Shown here in pieces: positions 51,619 to 60,535 of a stretch of DNA of 64,000 nt. Both the position numbers and the translations under genes were made by a program. This DNA comes from Phytopseudomonas flavescens (GTDB taxonomy: Bacteria; Pseudomonadota; Gammaproteobacteria; Pseudomonadales; Pseudomonadaceae), in NCBI RefSeq assembly GCF_900100535.1, contig NZ_FNDG01000021.1, forward strand, positions 1 to 64,000, read 5' to 3'. The number at the start of each line of letters is the position of its first letter. Position 1 is the first letter of the stretch. A model generated the notes under the pieces. The model did not search any database. It was not told where the DNA came from and saw only the letters and a program-made list of their open reading frames with translations.

Positions 51619-52077
51619 TCAAACCTCCAGCGTAATCAGTTCAGCCCGCACTTCATCGCCATCGATATGCAGAATGGCCACACCAATCGGCAGCTTGAAG
51701 CGCCGCGGGCCGGCGCTGCCAGGGTTGAGATAAAGCACGCCGTCGCGCTGCTCATGCAGCGGTTTGTGCGAGTGCCCGGCGATCACCACGTCGATACCTT
51801 CGGCCTTGGGGTCGATAGCCAGCTTCTTGAGATCATGCAGCACATACAGACTGATCGCGCCGAAGCGCAGGGTCAGGCTTTCCGGGATGGCATCGGCCCA
51901 GGCATCACCGTCGTTGTTGCCGCGCACCACCGACAGCGGCGCGATGCATTCGAGTTCAGCAAGGATCTGCGGCCCGCCGATATCGCCAGCGTGGATCAGG
52001 TGGTCGACGCCTTGCAGCGCTGCCAGTGCCTGGGGTCGCAACAGGCCGTGGGTGTCGGCGATCAGGCCAATCTTCAT
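51619..52077 (-). CDS. Metallophosphoesterase (YfcE/MJ0936-type phosphodiesterase)
   Basis: 152 residues. Metal-binding motifs: D8-T-H10, G31-D32, G53-N-N-D56, H81 and G101-H-S-H104. These small calcineurin-like enzymes cleave simple phosphodiesters in vitro; the cellular substrate is unknown. GGAGGAAGC precedes the ATG. Confidence 0.88.
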   Translation of the reverse strand: MKIGLIADTHGLLRPQALAALQGVDHLIHAGDIGGPQILAELECIAPLSVVRGNNDGDAWADAIPESLTLRFGAISLYVLHDLKKLAIDPKAEGIDVVIAGHSHKPLHEQRDGVLYLNPGSAGPRRFKLPIGVAILHIDGDEVRAELITLEV

Positions 52078-52096
52078 GCTTCCTCCAGGCTATAAC

Positions 52097-52120
52097 TGTA
52101 GGAGCCGGCGTGCCGGCGAT
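52097..52120. repeat. REP-like sequence
   Basis: TGTAGGAGCCGGCGTGCCGG followed by CGA, a typical Pseudomonas REP core, in the intergenic space between the phosphodiesterase and ilvD. Confidence 0.6.
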
Positions 52121-52203
52121 CCGTTCCGTGCAAAAACGCCGCCTTGGGGCGAGTGAAGCAACAGCCGGGACGGCACGTGAAGTGTCGCTGCCTGCACCGC
52201 CAA

Positions 52204-52236
52204 AAACGGAAAACCCGGCACAGGGCCGGGTTTCCA
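52204..52236 (-). terminator. Intrinsic terminator of ilvD
   Basis: On the minus strand AAACCCGGC and GCCGGGTTT form a stem followed by TTCCGTTTTTG. It lies 18 bases after the ilvD stop. Confidence 0.8.
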
Positions 52237-52253
52237 TGTAGTGCGCGGTGGGA

Positions 52254-54092
52254 TCAGCCGTCCAGCAACGCCTTGTTGCGCACCGCTCCCTTGTCGGCGC
52301 TGGTGGCGAGCAGGGCGTAGGCCTTCAGTGCGGTAGTCACCTTGCGGGGACGCTGTTCGACCGGTTTCCAGCCTTTCTTGTCCTGCTCGTGGCGGCGGTG
52401 AGCGATTTCCTCGTCGCTGACCAGCAGGTTGATCGAGCGGTTGGGAATGTCGATCAGCACCTTGTCGCCATCGCGTACCAGGCCGATGGCGCCGCCGGCA
52501 GCCGCTTCCGGCGAGGCGTGGCCAATGGACAGGCCGGACGTGCCGCCGGAGAAGCGGCCATCGGTGAGCAGCGCACAGGCTTTGCCGAGGCCCTTGGATT
52601 TCAGGTAGGAGGTCGGGTAGAGCATTTCCTGCATGCCCGGGCCGCCTTTCGGACCCTCGTAGCGGATGATCACGATGTCACCGGCCTTCACTTCGTCGGC
52701 GAGGATGCCGCGCACGGCGCTGTCCTGGCTTTCGAAGATCTTCGCGTTGCCTTCGAAGACGTGGATCGACTCGTCCACACCGGCGGTTTTCACCACGCAG
52801 CCGTCCAGGGCGATGTTGCCATACAGCACGGCCAGGCCGCCTTCTTGCGAGTAGGCGTGTTCAACACTGCGGATGCAGCCGTTCTCGCGGTCGTCATCCA
52901 GGGTTTCCCAGCGGGTCGACTGGCTGAATGCAGTCTGGGTCGGAATACCGGCCGGGCCGGCCTTGAAGAAGTGGTGCACCGCTTCGTCGTCGGTCTGGGT
53001 GATATCCCACTTGGCGATGGCTTCTTCCATGCTGCGGCTGTGCACGGTCGGCAGGTCGGTGTGCAGCAGGCCGCCACGGGCCAGCGAACCGAGGATCGAG
53101 AAGATCCCGCCAGCGCGGTGCACGTCTTCCATGTGGTACTTCTGGATGTTCGGCGCCACCTTGCACAGCTGCGGCACGCTGCGCGACAGGCGATCGATAT
53201 CGCGCAGGTCGAAGTCGATCTCGGCTTCCTGGGCGGCGGCCAGCAGGTGCAGGATGGTGTTGGTCGAGCCGCCCATGGCGATGTCCAGCATCATGGCGTT
53301 CTCGAAGGCCTTGAAGTTGGCGATATTGCGCGGCAGCACCGAGTCGTCGTTCTCGCCGTAGTAGCGCTTGCACAGCTCGACGATGGTGCGCCCGGCCTGC
53401 AGGAACAGCTGTTCGCGGTCGCTGTGGGTGGCCAGGGTCGAACCGTTGCCCGGCAGGGCCAGGCCCAGGGCTTCGGTCAGGCAGTTCATCGAGTTGGCGG
53501 TGAACATGCCGGAGCACGAACCGCAAGTCGGGCAGGCGCTGCGCTCGTATTCGGCGACCTTCTCGTCGCTGGCCGAACTGTCGGCGGCGATGACCATGGC
53601 GTCGACCAGGTCCAGGCCGTGGCTGGCCAGCTTAGTCTTGCCGGCTTCCATTGGCCCGCCGGAAACGAAGATCACCGGGACGTTGAGGCGCAGGGAAGCC
53701 ATCAGCATGCCGGGGGTGATCTTGTCGCAGTTGGAGATGCAGACGATGGCATCGGCGCAGTGGGCGTTGACCATGTACTCCACGGAGTCGGCGATGATCT
53801 CGCGGCTCGGCAGCGAATAGAGCATGCCGTCGTGGCCCATGGCGATGCCATCGTCGACGGCGATGGTGTTGAATTCCTTGGCCACACCGCCGACCCGTTC
53901 GATCTCGCGGGCGACCAGTTGGCCGAGGTCCTTCAGGTGCACGTGGCCGGGCACGAACTGGGTGAAGGAGTTGGCGATGGCGATGATCGGTTTCTTGAAG
54001 TCTTCGTCCTTCATCCCGGTGGCGCGCCACAGGGCTCGGGCGCCGGCCATGTTGCGGCCGTGGGTGGAGGTCTTCGAGCGGTAATCGGGCAT
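52254..54092 (-). CDS. ilvD: Dihydroxy-acid dehydratase
   Basis: A 612-residue [4Fe-4S] (or 2Fe-2S) enzyme of valine, leucine and isoleucine biosynthesis, converting 2,3-dihydroxy-acids to 2-oxo-acids. Cluster cysteines lie in CISNCDKITPGM and CGSCSGMFTANSMN; the start PDYRSKTSTHGRNMAGARALW is diagnostic. The length is normal. In 54093-54334 upstream no gene is supported. Confidence 0.97.
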   Translation of the reverse strand: MPDYRSKTSTHGRNMAGARALWRATGMKDEDFKKPIIAIANSFTQFVPGHVHLKDLGQLVAREIERVGGVAKEFNTIAVDDGIAMGHDGMLYSLPSREIIADSVEYMVNAHCADAIVCISNCDKITPGMLMASLRLNVPVIFVSGGPMEAGKTKLASHGLDLVDAMVIAADSSASDEKVAEYERSACPTCGSCSGMFTANSMNCLTEALGLALPGNGSTLATHSDREQLFLQAGRTIVELCKRYYGENDDSVLPRNIANFKAFENAMMLDIAMGGSTNTILHLLAAAQEAEIDFDLRDIDRLSRSVPQLCKVAPNIQKYHMEDVHRAGGIFSILGSLARGGLLHTDLPTVHSRSMEEAIAKWDITQTDDEAVHHFFKAGPAGIPTQTAFSQSTRWETLDDDRENGCIRSVEHAYSQEGGLAVLYGNIALDGCVVKTAGVDESIHVFEGNAKIFESQDSAVRGILADEVKAGDIVIIRYEGPKGGPGMQEMLYPTSYLKSKGLGKACALLTDGRFSGGTSGLSIGHASPEAAAGGAIGLVRDGDKVLIDIPNRSINLLVSDEEIAHRRHEQDKKGWKPVEQRPRKVTTALKAYALLATSADKGAVRNKALLDG

Positions 54093-54334
54093 GACGGTTT
54101 CCTGCGGCTAATCAGGTGTCTGGTTATGTGCGTTGCGTGAGCGTGTGGGACCGCAAGCGAACGGCAGATGGCCGTGTTTGCGGAGAGCCGCGGTGCGCAA
54201 CGGGTTTGCCGTTCACGCGGCCATCTCACTGGCCCGCCGAAGGATGGTTGGCGAGGAATGCAACGATTCTACGCCGCTCGAGGCGCCAGGGGAAAGGGCG
54301 CCCGCCGATTGGTGGCAGGCGCGGGCCGTATCGC

Positions 54335-55531
54335 TCAGCCGTTGGGCAGCAGGCGCACGGTCAGGCTCTTGATATAGCGGGTTTCGCCGATGGCCGGGTG
54401 CACCGGGTGATCCGGGCCCTGGCCGCCGCGCTCGAGCAACTGAATGTTGCGGTCCAGGTGGCGGGCGCTGGTCAGCAGGATGTTCTGCAGGTTGTCCTCT
54501 TCCAGGTGCATGGAGCAACTGGCGCTGACCAGAATGCCGTCCTTGCCCAGCAGGCGCATGGCGGTTTCGTTGAGGCGGCGATAGGCGGCCTCGCCGTTCT
54601 TGATGTCCTTCTTGCGCTTGATGAAGGCGGGTGGGTCGGCGATCACCACGTCGAAGCGCTCCTCGGCCGATTTCAGTTCTCGCAGGGCGGCGAACACGTC
54701 ACCTTCCACGCAGGTCATCTTCTCGGCGAAGCCGTTGAGCGTGGCGTTGCGCTCGACACCGTCGAGGGCGAAGGCCGAGGCGTCTACGCAGAACACTTCG
54801 CTGGCGCCGAACGCGGCGGCCTGCACGCCCCAGCCACCGATATAGCTGAACAGGTCGAGCACACGCTTGCCTTGCACGTAGGGCGCCAGGCGGGCGCGAT
54901 TCATGCGGTGATCAAAGAACCAGCCGGTCTTCTGACCCGCGATCACCGGGGCCTCGAATTTCACGCCGTTCTCTTCCAGGGCGACCCATTCCGGCACCAC
55001 GCCGAAGGCGGTGTCCACGTAACGCTCCAGGCCTTCGGCATCACGCGCGGCGGAGTCGTTCTTGAGCAGGATGCCGCTGGGCTTGATCACCTGGATCAAC
55101 GCCGCGAGCACGTCGTCCTTGTGACGCTCCATGGTCGCGGAGGCCAGTTGCACCACCAGGATGTCGAAGAAGCGGTCGACCACCAGGCCCGGCAGCAGGT
55201 CGGAGTCGCCGTACACCAGGCGATAGCAGGGTTTGTCGAACAGCCGCTCGCGCAGGCTCAGGGCCACGTTGATGCGGTGCACCAGCAGGGATTTGTCCAG
55301 CACGTGCCTGACGTCGCGGGACAGCAGGCGGGCGCAGATCAGGTTGTTCGGGCTGAGGGCGACGATGCCCAGTGGCTTGCCGCCGGCGGCTTCGAGAATC
55401 GCCTGCTCGCCAGGCTGGAAGGCGTTGAGGGGGGTAGCGGCGACATCGATCTCGTTGCTGTAGACCCACAGGTGGCCGGCGCGCAGGCGTCGATCGGCGT
55501 TGGCTTTCAGGCGCAGGCTGGGCAGGGACAT
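54335..55531 (-). CDS. rlmI: Class I SAM-dependent 23S rRNA methyltransferase, RlmI-type
   Basis: 398 residues: an N-terminal PUA domain (RLRAGHLWVYSNEI), an RlmI-like middle domain and a C-terminal Rossmann methyltransferase with SAM motif VLDLFSYIGGWGVQAA, the DPPAF motif and SASCSMHL carrying the cysteine. RlmI makes m5C1962 in 23S rRNA of E. coli; orthology is likely but not proven. The ATG at 55531 (MSLPSLRLKANADRRLRAG) is the usual start. Confidence 0.88.
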   Translation of the reverse strand: MSLPSLRLKANADRRLRAGHLWVYSNEIDVAATPLNAFQPGEQAILEAAGGKPLGIVALSPNNLICARLLSRDVRHVLDKSLLVHRINVALSLRERLFDKPCYRLVYGDSDLLPGLVVDRFFDILVVQLASATMERHKDDVLAALIQVIKPSGILLKNDSAARDAEGLERYVDTAFGVVPEWVALEENGVKFEAPVIAGQKTGWFFDHRMNRARLAPYVQGKRVLDLFSYIGGWGVQAAAFGASEVFCVDASAFALDGVERNATLNGFAEKMTCVEGDVFAALRELKSAEERFDVVIADPPAFIKRKKDIKNGEAAYRRLNETAMRLLGKDGILVSASCSMHLEEDNLQNILLTSARHLDRNIQLLERGGQGPDHPVHPAIGETRYIKSLTVRLLPNG

Positions 55532-55696
55532 GGGGGGCTCCGTCGAGAAAAACGCGCATTCTAAACGAGCCGCCCGCCGGGCGCTTGGTGGCGGTCGAAA
55601 AAGCAACCGCCGTCTCTGCGCCGACAGCGGTCGCCAGCTGGCTGGCAGGTGGGCAGGCTGCATGCCCTGGTCCAGCCAGGGCCAGCTTTCAAAGGG

Positions 55697-56236
55697 CTAG
55701 GCGGTGAGCGCTTCGATCAGCTTCTTGTTGAAGGCCGGAATGTCATCCGGGTTGCGGCTGCTGATCAGCGAACCGTCGACCACCACCTCCTTGTCCACCC
55801 AGGTGGCGCCGGCATTTTTCAGGTCGTCGGTCAGTGACGGCCAACTGGTGAGGGTCTTGCCCTTGACCAGGTCGGCGCTGGCCAGAATCCAGGCGCCGTG
55901 GCAGATCACCGCGATGGGCTTGTTGGCGCGTGCCGCATCCTTGACCAGTTGCACGGCGCTTTCGTCGAGACGGATGGTGTCCGAGTTGACCACTCCGCCG
56001 GGTAGCACGATGGCGTCGTAGTCCTCGATCCTCGCCGTGTCGAAGGTCTTGTCGACGGTGAAGGCGTCAGCTGGCGTGGTATGGTTCCAGCCGATGACCT
56101 CGCCGCGCTTGCTGGAGAGGATCTCGGCGCTGGCGCCAACTGCCTCCAGCGCCTGCTTGGGGCCGGTCAACTCGACCTGTTCGAAGCCGTCGGTAACCAG
56201 CAGGGCGACACGTTTGCCTGTCAGGGACTTGCTCAT
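55697..56236 (-). CDS. DJ-1/PfpI family protein (YhbO-type)
   Basis: 179 residues of the type 1 glutamine amidotransferase-like fold, with nucleophile C112 followed by H113 (AVICHGAWIL) and the acid E19 (DGFEQVEL). Relatives are annotated as proteases, glyoxalase III or deglycases; the activity is debated. GGAGAACG precedes the ATG at 56236. Confidence 0.88.
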   Translation of the reverse strand: MSKSLTGKRVALLVTDGFEQVELTGPKQALEAVGASAEILSSKRGEVIGWNHTTPADAFTVDKTFDTARIEDYDAIVLPGGVVNSDTIRLDESAVQLVKDAARANKPIAVICHGAWILASADLVKGKTLTSWPSLTDDLKNAGATWVDKEVVVDGSLISSRNPDDIPAFNKKLIEALTA

Positions 56237-56400
56237 GGAACGTTCTCCGAGTGGGGTGACTGTGCAGGTTTCGGGTCGCCATGGCAGCGTAAGTTCAGGT
56301 AAATCGATGGCCAGCACATTTACTCGGTAACCAGTGGGCAAAAGTCATCGGCTGCAGGGTAGACTGTGCGCACCCCCACCTTTCATGTCCCGCCGCCCCC

Positions 56401-57267
56401 ATGGAAAAAGAACTCTCCGCCGAGCAGATCCAGACGTTTCTGCAGGGCATCAGCGTGCCGCCCCAGCCACAGATCATGGTCGACCTGCAGTTCGAGCAGG
56501 TCATGCCCAACCCGGATCTCAAGGCCATCGCGCGCTTGATCAGTCAGGATCCGGGGCTCTCCGGGGCCTTGCTGAAGATCGTCAATTCGCCGTACTTCGG
56601 CCTGGCAAACCGCATCGGCTCGATCCAGCGTGCGGTCAATCTGCTGGGCAGCCGCTCGGTGATCAACATGGTCAACGCGCTGTCGATCCGTGGCGAGATG
56701 ACCGACGACACCATCGTCACCCTCAACCGCTTCTGGGACACCGCCCAGGACGTGGCCATGACCTGCCTGACCCTGGCCAAGCGCATCGGTTACGAAGCCG
56801 TGGACGAGGCCTACACCCTCGGCCTGTTCCACAACTGCGGCATTCCGTTGATGCTCAAGCGGTTTCCCGATTACATGAGGGTGCTCGAAGAGTCCTACGC
56901 CAGCGCCAGTGCCGAGAAGCGCGTGGTCGATACCGAGAACCGTCTGCTCAACACCAACCACGCGGTGGTGGGCTACTACATGGCCAAATCGTGGAACCTG
57001 CCGCTGCACCTGTGCGAGGCCATTGCCAATCACCACAACGCCTTGGTCATCTTCGCCGATGAGAACGGTCGTGATGCGCAGCTCAAGAACCTGCTGGCCA
57101 TCCTCAAGATGGCCGAGCATATCTGCCGCAGTTATCAGGTGCTGGGCAACCAGAGCGAAGATCACGAATGGCAGAGCATCGAGCCACTGATCCTCGATTA
57201 CGTGGGGCTTTCGGGGTACGACTTCGAGAACCTGCGCGAGAGTATTCGCGACCTCGGCGCCGCTTGA
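56401..57267 (+). CDS. HDOD domain protein
   Basis: 288 residues. The HDOD domain spans about 18-215 (PPQPQIMVDLQF; LSGALLKIVNSPYFGL; QRAVNLLGSRSVINMVNA; TLGLFHNCGIPLML). HDOD proteins lack phosphodiesterase residues and act in signalling and stress responses. The gene is monocistronic, divergent from the DJ-1 gene. Confidence 0.88.
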   Translation: MEKELSAEQIQTFLQGISVPPQPQIMVDLQFEQVMPNPDLKAIARLISQDPGLSGALLKIVNSPYFGLANRIGSIQRAVNLLGSRSVINMVNALSIRGEMTDDTIVTLNRFWDTAQDVAMTCLTLAKRIGYEAVDEAYTLGLFHNCGIPLMLKRFPDYMRVLEESYASASAEKRVVDTENRLLNTNHAVVGYYMAKSWNLPLHLCEAIANHHNALVIFADENGRDAQLKNLLAILKMAEHICRSYQVLGNQSEDHEWQSIEPLILDYVGLSGYDFENLRESIRDLGAA

Positions 57268-57346
57268 GCCGGTCCGCCGCCGACGGTTGACGTCATGACC
57301 TGGCAGCGCCTAGGGTGCTGCCTGCCACTTTGTCGAAGTACTCCCC

Positions 57347-58159
57347 ATGCCTGAATTGCCCGAAGTCGAAACCACCCGGCGTGGTATTGCGCCGCACCTC
57401 ATTGGTCAGCGCGTCAGCCAGGTGATCGTCCGTGAGCGGCGCCTGCGCTGGCCGATTCCCGAGGACCTCGACGTGCGCCTGTCCGGCCAGCGCATCGAGG
57501 CCGTGGAACGGCGTGCCAAGTACCTGCTGATCAAGGCCGAGGCGGGCAGCCTGATCAGCCACCTGGGAATGTCCGGCAGCCTGCGCCTGGTCGAGGCCGG
57601 GCTTGCCGTCGCCAAGCACGATCACGTGGACATCGAGCTGGAGTCGGGGCTGGCGCTGCGCTACACCGACCCGCGGCGCTTCGGTGCCCTGCTGTGGAGC
57701 CAGGCGCCGCTGGAGCACGAGCTGCTGGTACGCCTGGGACCGGAGCCGCTGACCGACCTGTTCGATGGCGAGCGGTTGTACCAGTTGTCCCGCGGCAAGG
57801 CGGTGGCGGTCAAGCCGTTCATCATGGACAATGCCGTGGTGGTCGGCGTGGGCAACATTTACGCGACCGAGGCGCTGTTCGCCGCCGGTATCGATCCGCG
57901 CCGCGCCGCCGGTACGCTGTCGCGGGCGCGTTACGTGCGTCTTGCCGACGAGATCAAACGTGTACTGGCCCATGCCATCGAACGCGGCGGCACCACCCTG
58001 CGGGATTTCGTCGGCGGGGACGGCCAGCCCGGCTACTTCCAGCAGGAGTTGTTCGCCTATGGCCGCGGCGGCCAGTTCTGCAAGGTCTGCGGCAGCACCC
58101 TGCGCGAGGTCAAGCTGGGGCAACGGGCCAGCGTCTATTGCCCGAAATGCCAGCGTTAA
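57347..58159 (+). CDS. mutM: Formamidopyrimidine-DNA glycosylase
   Basis: 270 residues. A DNA repair enzyme that excises 8-oxoguanine and cleaves abasic sites. The N-terminal P2-E3-LPEVE catalytic start, the lysine in KYLLIK, a helix-two-turn-helix region and the C-terminal zinc finger C-x2-C-x16-C-x2-C (CKVC ... CPKC) are all present. The length is normal. Confidence 0.97.
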   Translation: MPELPEVETTRRGIAPHLIGQRVSQVIVRERRLRWPIPEDLDVRLSGQRIEAVERRAKYLLIKAEAGSLISHLGMSGSLRLVEAGLAVAKHDHVDIELESGLALRYTDPRRFGALLWSQAPLEHELLVRLGPEPLTDLFDGERLYQLSRGKAVAVKPFIMDNAVVVGVGNIYATEALFAAGIDPRRAAGTLSRARYVRLADEIKRVLAHAIERGGTTLRDFVGGDGQPGYFQQELFAYGRGGQFCKVCGSTLREVKLGQRASVYCPKCQR

Positions 58160-58264
58160 GCGCTCGCGCCCGGTTGCCAGGCGATTGACGGCCATCACGC
58201 TGACAATCGCCAGCTCGCTGTTATAGTTATCCGCATCGTCCGCCTACCTCTGAAGGATCGCCCC

Positions 58265-58606
58265 ATGAAACTGTTTCGCTCTTGCGCTGCTGTTCTGGCG
58301 CTGACTGCTGCCTCGCTGGCACTCGCTGCCAACGCGCAAGAGGTGCCGCAGAATGTCAGCGGAGACCCGCTCTATACCGTTCAGGCCCCGGATGGTTTCG
58401 CCATGATCGGTGACCTGCTGATCGCCCGTCCGCTGTTGATCGGTGCCACGGTCATCGGTGCAGCGGCCTTCGTGGTGGCGCTGCCGTTCTCGGCGATGGG
58501 CGGCGGCATCGGTGCCACCGGCCGAGCGCTGGTGGTCGAGCCAGGCAAGGCGGCTTTCGTCCGCTGCCTGGGCTGCACCGGGGATGGTTACAACCAGCGG
58601 CAATGA
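58265..58606 (+). CDS. Small exported membrane protein
   Basis: 113 residues: a signal peptide (residues 1-24, ending ANAQE), one further hydrophobic segment (LLIGATVIGAAAFVVALPF) and the conserved ending VVEPGKAAFVRCLGC. Relatives are sometimes labelled multidrug transporter without support; a single span makes this unlikely. GGATCG precedes the ATG. The function is unknown. Confidence 0.75.
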   Translation: MKLFRSCAAVLALTAASLALAANAQEVPQNVSGDPLYTVQAPDGFAMIGDLLIARPLLIGATVIGAAAFVVALPFSAMGGGIGATGRALVVEPGKAAFVRCLGCTGDGYNQRQ

Positions 58607-58685
58607 TCGCCGGGTTGCCAGACGGCCCCTGACGCTCGCAGAGTCGGGGGCCGTTTTCGTTTGGATACAGGCAAAGGAGGTGCCG

Positions 58686-60515
58686 GTGGGCAATAGATCG
58701 ATGCTGTTCATCCTGCCATTGGTGGTGCTCGGGCTGGGGCTGTCCTTCTGGTTCAGTGCGCCCTGGACGCAGCTCTGTGCCGGCCTGGCGCTATTCCTGT
58801 TCGGCATGCAATGCCTGGAAGAGGGCTTGCGGCAGTTGGCGGGCAGCAAGCTGGAGCAGTTGCTCGGGCGCAGCACGTCAACGCCATTCAGGAGCCTGCT
58901 GTTCGGTGTCGGCGGTACCTTCCTGCTGCAGTCCAGTACCCTGGTTTCGCTGCTGACCATCGCCTTCATCAGCACCGGGCTGATTCAACTGGCCGGCGGC
59001 ATCGCCATCCTGTTCGGCGCCAACCTGGGCGCCACCAGCGGTATCTGGTTGCTGGCCATGGCCGGGCAGAACCTCAGCCTTTCGCCGTTGGCGCTGCCCT
59101 TGCTGGTATTCGGCGTGCTGGCGAGTTTCCTGGGGCCGCGCAGCAAGGCGGCCGGGCGCATCGTGCTGGGCATCGCTTTCATCTTTCTCGGCATCGACCA
59201 GATCAAGGAGGGTTTCGCGAGTTTCGGCGATGGCCTGGACATGACGGCCTATCAGGTACAGGGGATTCTCGGCAGCCTGCTGTTCGCCGCTATCGGCCTG
59301 CTGGTGACGGTGGTGCTGCAGTCCAGCCATGCCACCCTGATGCTGACCCTGGCGGCGCTCGCCAGTGGTCAACTGGAGCTGGGCCAGAGCCTGGCCATCG
59401 CCATCGGCTCGAATATCGGCAGCAGCGTGACCACCGCGTTCGTCGGTTCGCTCGGCGGCAACCGCAGCGGCCAGCGCCTGGCACTGGCCCATGTGCTGTT
59501 CAACGTACTGACCGGCGTACTGGCGTTCATGCTGCTCGACCCGCTGGCGTGGCTGGTGCAGGCCGGCGCCGCGCTGGTCGGTCTGGGCGACAACCCGATG
59601 ATCCAGCTGGCCATGTTCCATACCCTGTTCAATGCCATGGGGGTGGCCCTGTTCTGGCCCTGGCAGCGCCAGTTGGCGCAGCGCCTGACCCATTGGCTGC
59701 CGGATCGCCAGGAGCCCCGGGTACTGATCACCGAGCTGGATCCGGCCCAGCCGGAGCGCACAACGGCGCGTTACCTGAACGAGCGAGCCCTGGACTCAGC
59801 CGACGCGGCGGCCGGCGCCGTGGTTCAGGAACTCGGCCACCTCGGGCGCCTGAGCCTGGAGGTGATCTGCCATGCCCTGTATCTGCCGGTGGACCAGTTG
59901 ACCAGAGCGCGCATCGAGCCGGCCGTGTTGCAGGCGCCGCCAGAGCGTTTCCACTTGGATGCCGAGACGCTGTACCAGCAGCATATCAAGGGGGTCTATG
60001 GGGACCTGCTAAGTTTCATGGGTCGTCTGGAGCAACCGCTGGACGAGCAGCACCAGCAGTTCTGGGTCGCCTGCCAGGTGGCGGCGTTGCAGCTGGTGGA
60101 CGCGGTCAAGGACGCCAAGCACCTGCAAAAGAATCTCGGCCACTACCTCGGCGCTGATCCGTCGGCGGCCCGCGATGCTTATGTGGAGCTGCGTGGCCAT
60201 CTGCTGGCGGTATTGCACGAAGTCCATGACCTGGCGCGCTCTACCCTGGATGAAACGCCCTGGCGCGCGAATTTGCAGGCACTGGACAGAAAGGCGGCAC
60301 GCTTCGACGGTGATTTTCGGCAGCGCCTGTTCGCCCAGGTGCGCAGCGGAAGACTGGATGGCCTGCAGACCAGCTCGCTGATGAACGACCTGGGCTACGC
60401 CAGCCGCATCATCCAGAGCCTGCGCAACGTCCTGCTGATCGGCGAGGAACAGCCGCTGTTCCATGAACTGCGACGGCTGGGGGGCAGCGACGAGCGGCTG
60501 ATCGTCCTCGACTGA
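58686..60515 (+). CDS. Na/Pi cotransporter family protein with PhoU-like C-terminus
   Basis: 609 residues: two inverted Na/Pi-cotransport repeats, each with a QSS motif (LLQSSTLVSL and VLQSSHATLM), and a cytoplasmic helical C-terminal part (about residues 390-600) of PhoU-like type. It probably moves phosphate (or another anion) with sodium, often outward in bacteria. The GTG at 58686 is chosen because AAAGGAGG ends five bases upstream; the longer in-frame extension overlaps the preceding gene. Confidence 0.86.
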   Translation: MGNRSMLFILPLVVLGLGLSFWFSAPWTQLCAGLALFLFGMQCLEEGLRQLAGSKLEQLLGRSTSTPFRSLLFGVGGTFLLQSSTLVSLLTIAFISTGLIQLAGGIAILFGANLGATSGIWLLAMAGQNLSLSPLALPLLVFGVLASFLGPRSKAAGRIVLGIAFIFLGIDQIKEGFASFGDGLDMTAYQVQGILGSLLFAAIGLLVTVVLQSSHATLMLTLAALASGQLELGQSLAIAIGSNIGSSVTTAFVGSLGGNRSGQRLALAHVLFNVLTGVLAFMLLDPLAWLVQAGAALVGLGDNPMIQLAMFHTLFNAMGVALFWPWQRQLAQRLTHWLPDRQEPRVLITELDPAQPERTTARYLNERALDSADAAAGAVVQELGHLGRLSLEVICHALYLPVDQLTRARIEPAVLQAPPERFHLDAETLYQQHIKGVYGDLLSFMGRLEQPLDEQHQQFWVACQVAALQLVDAVKDAKHLQKNLGHYLGADPSAARDAYVELRGHLLAVLHEVHDLARSTLDETPWRANLQALDRKAARFDGDFRQRLFAQVRSGRLDGLQTSSLMNDLGYASRIIQSLRNVLLIGEEQPLFHELRRLGGSDERLIVLD

Positions 60516-60535
60516 GCGCAGGGCTGCCGGCGGAC

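Noticed and set aside
52248..54140. 630-codon plus-strand frame
   Set aside because: Antisense shadow of ilvD.
58265..58606. Annotation as multidrug transporter
   Set aside because: 113 residues with a signal peptide and one further span cannot be a known type of drug transporter.
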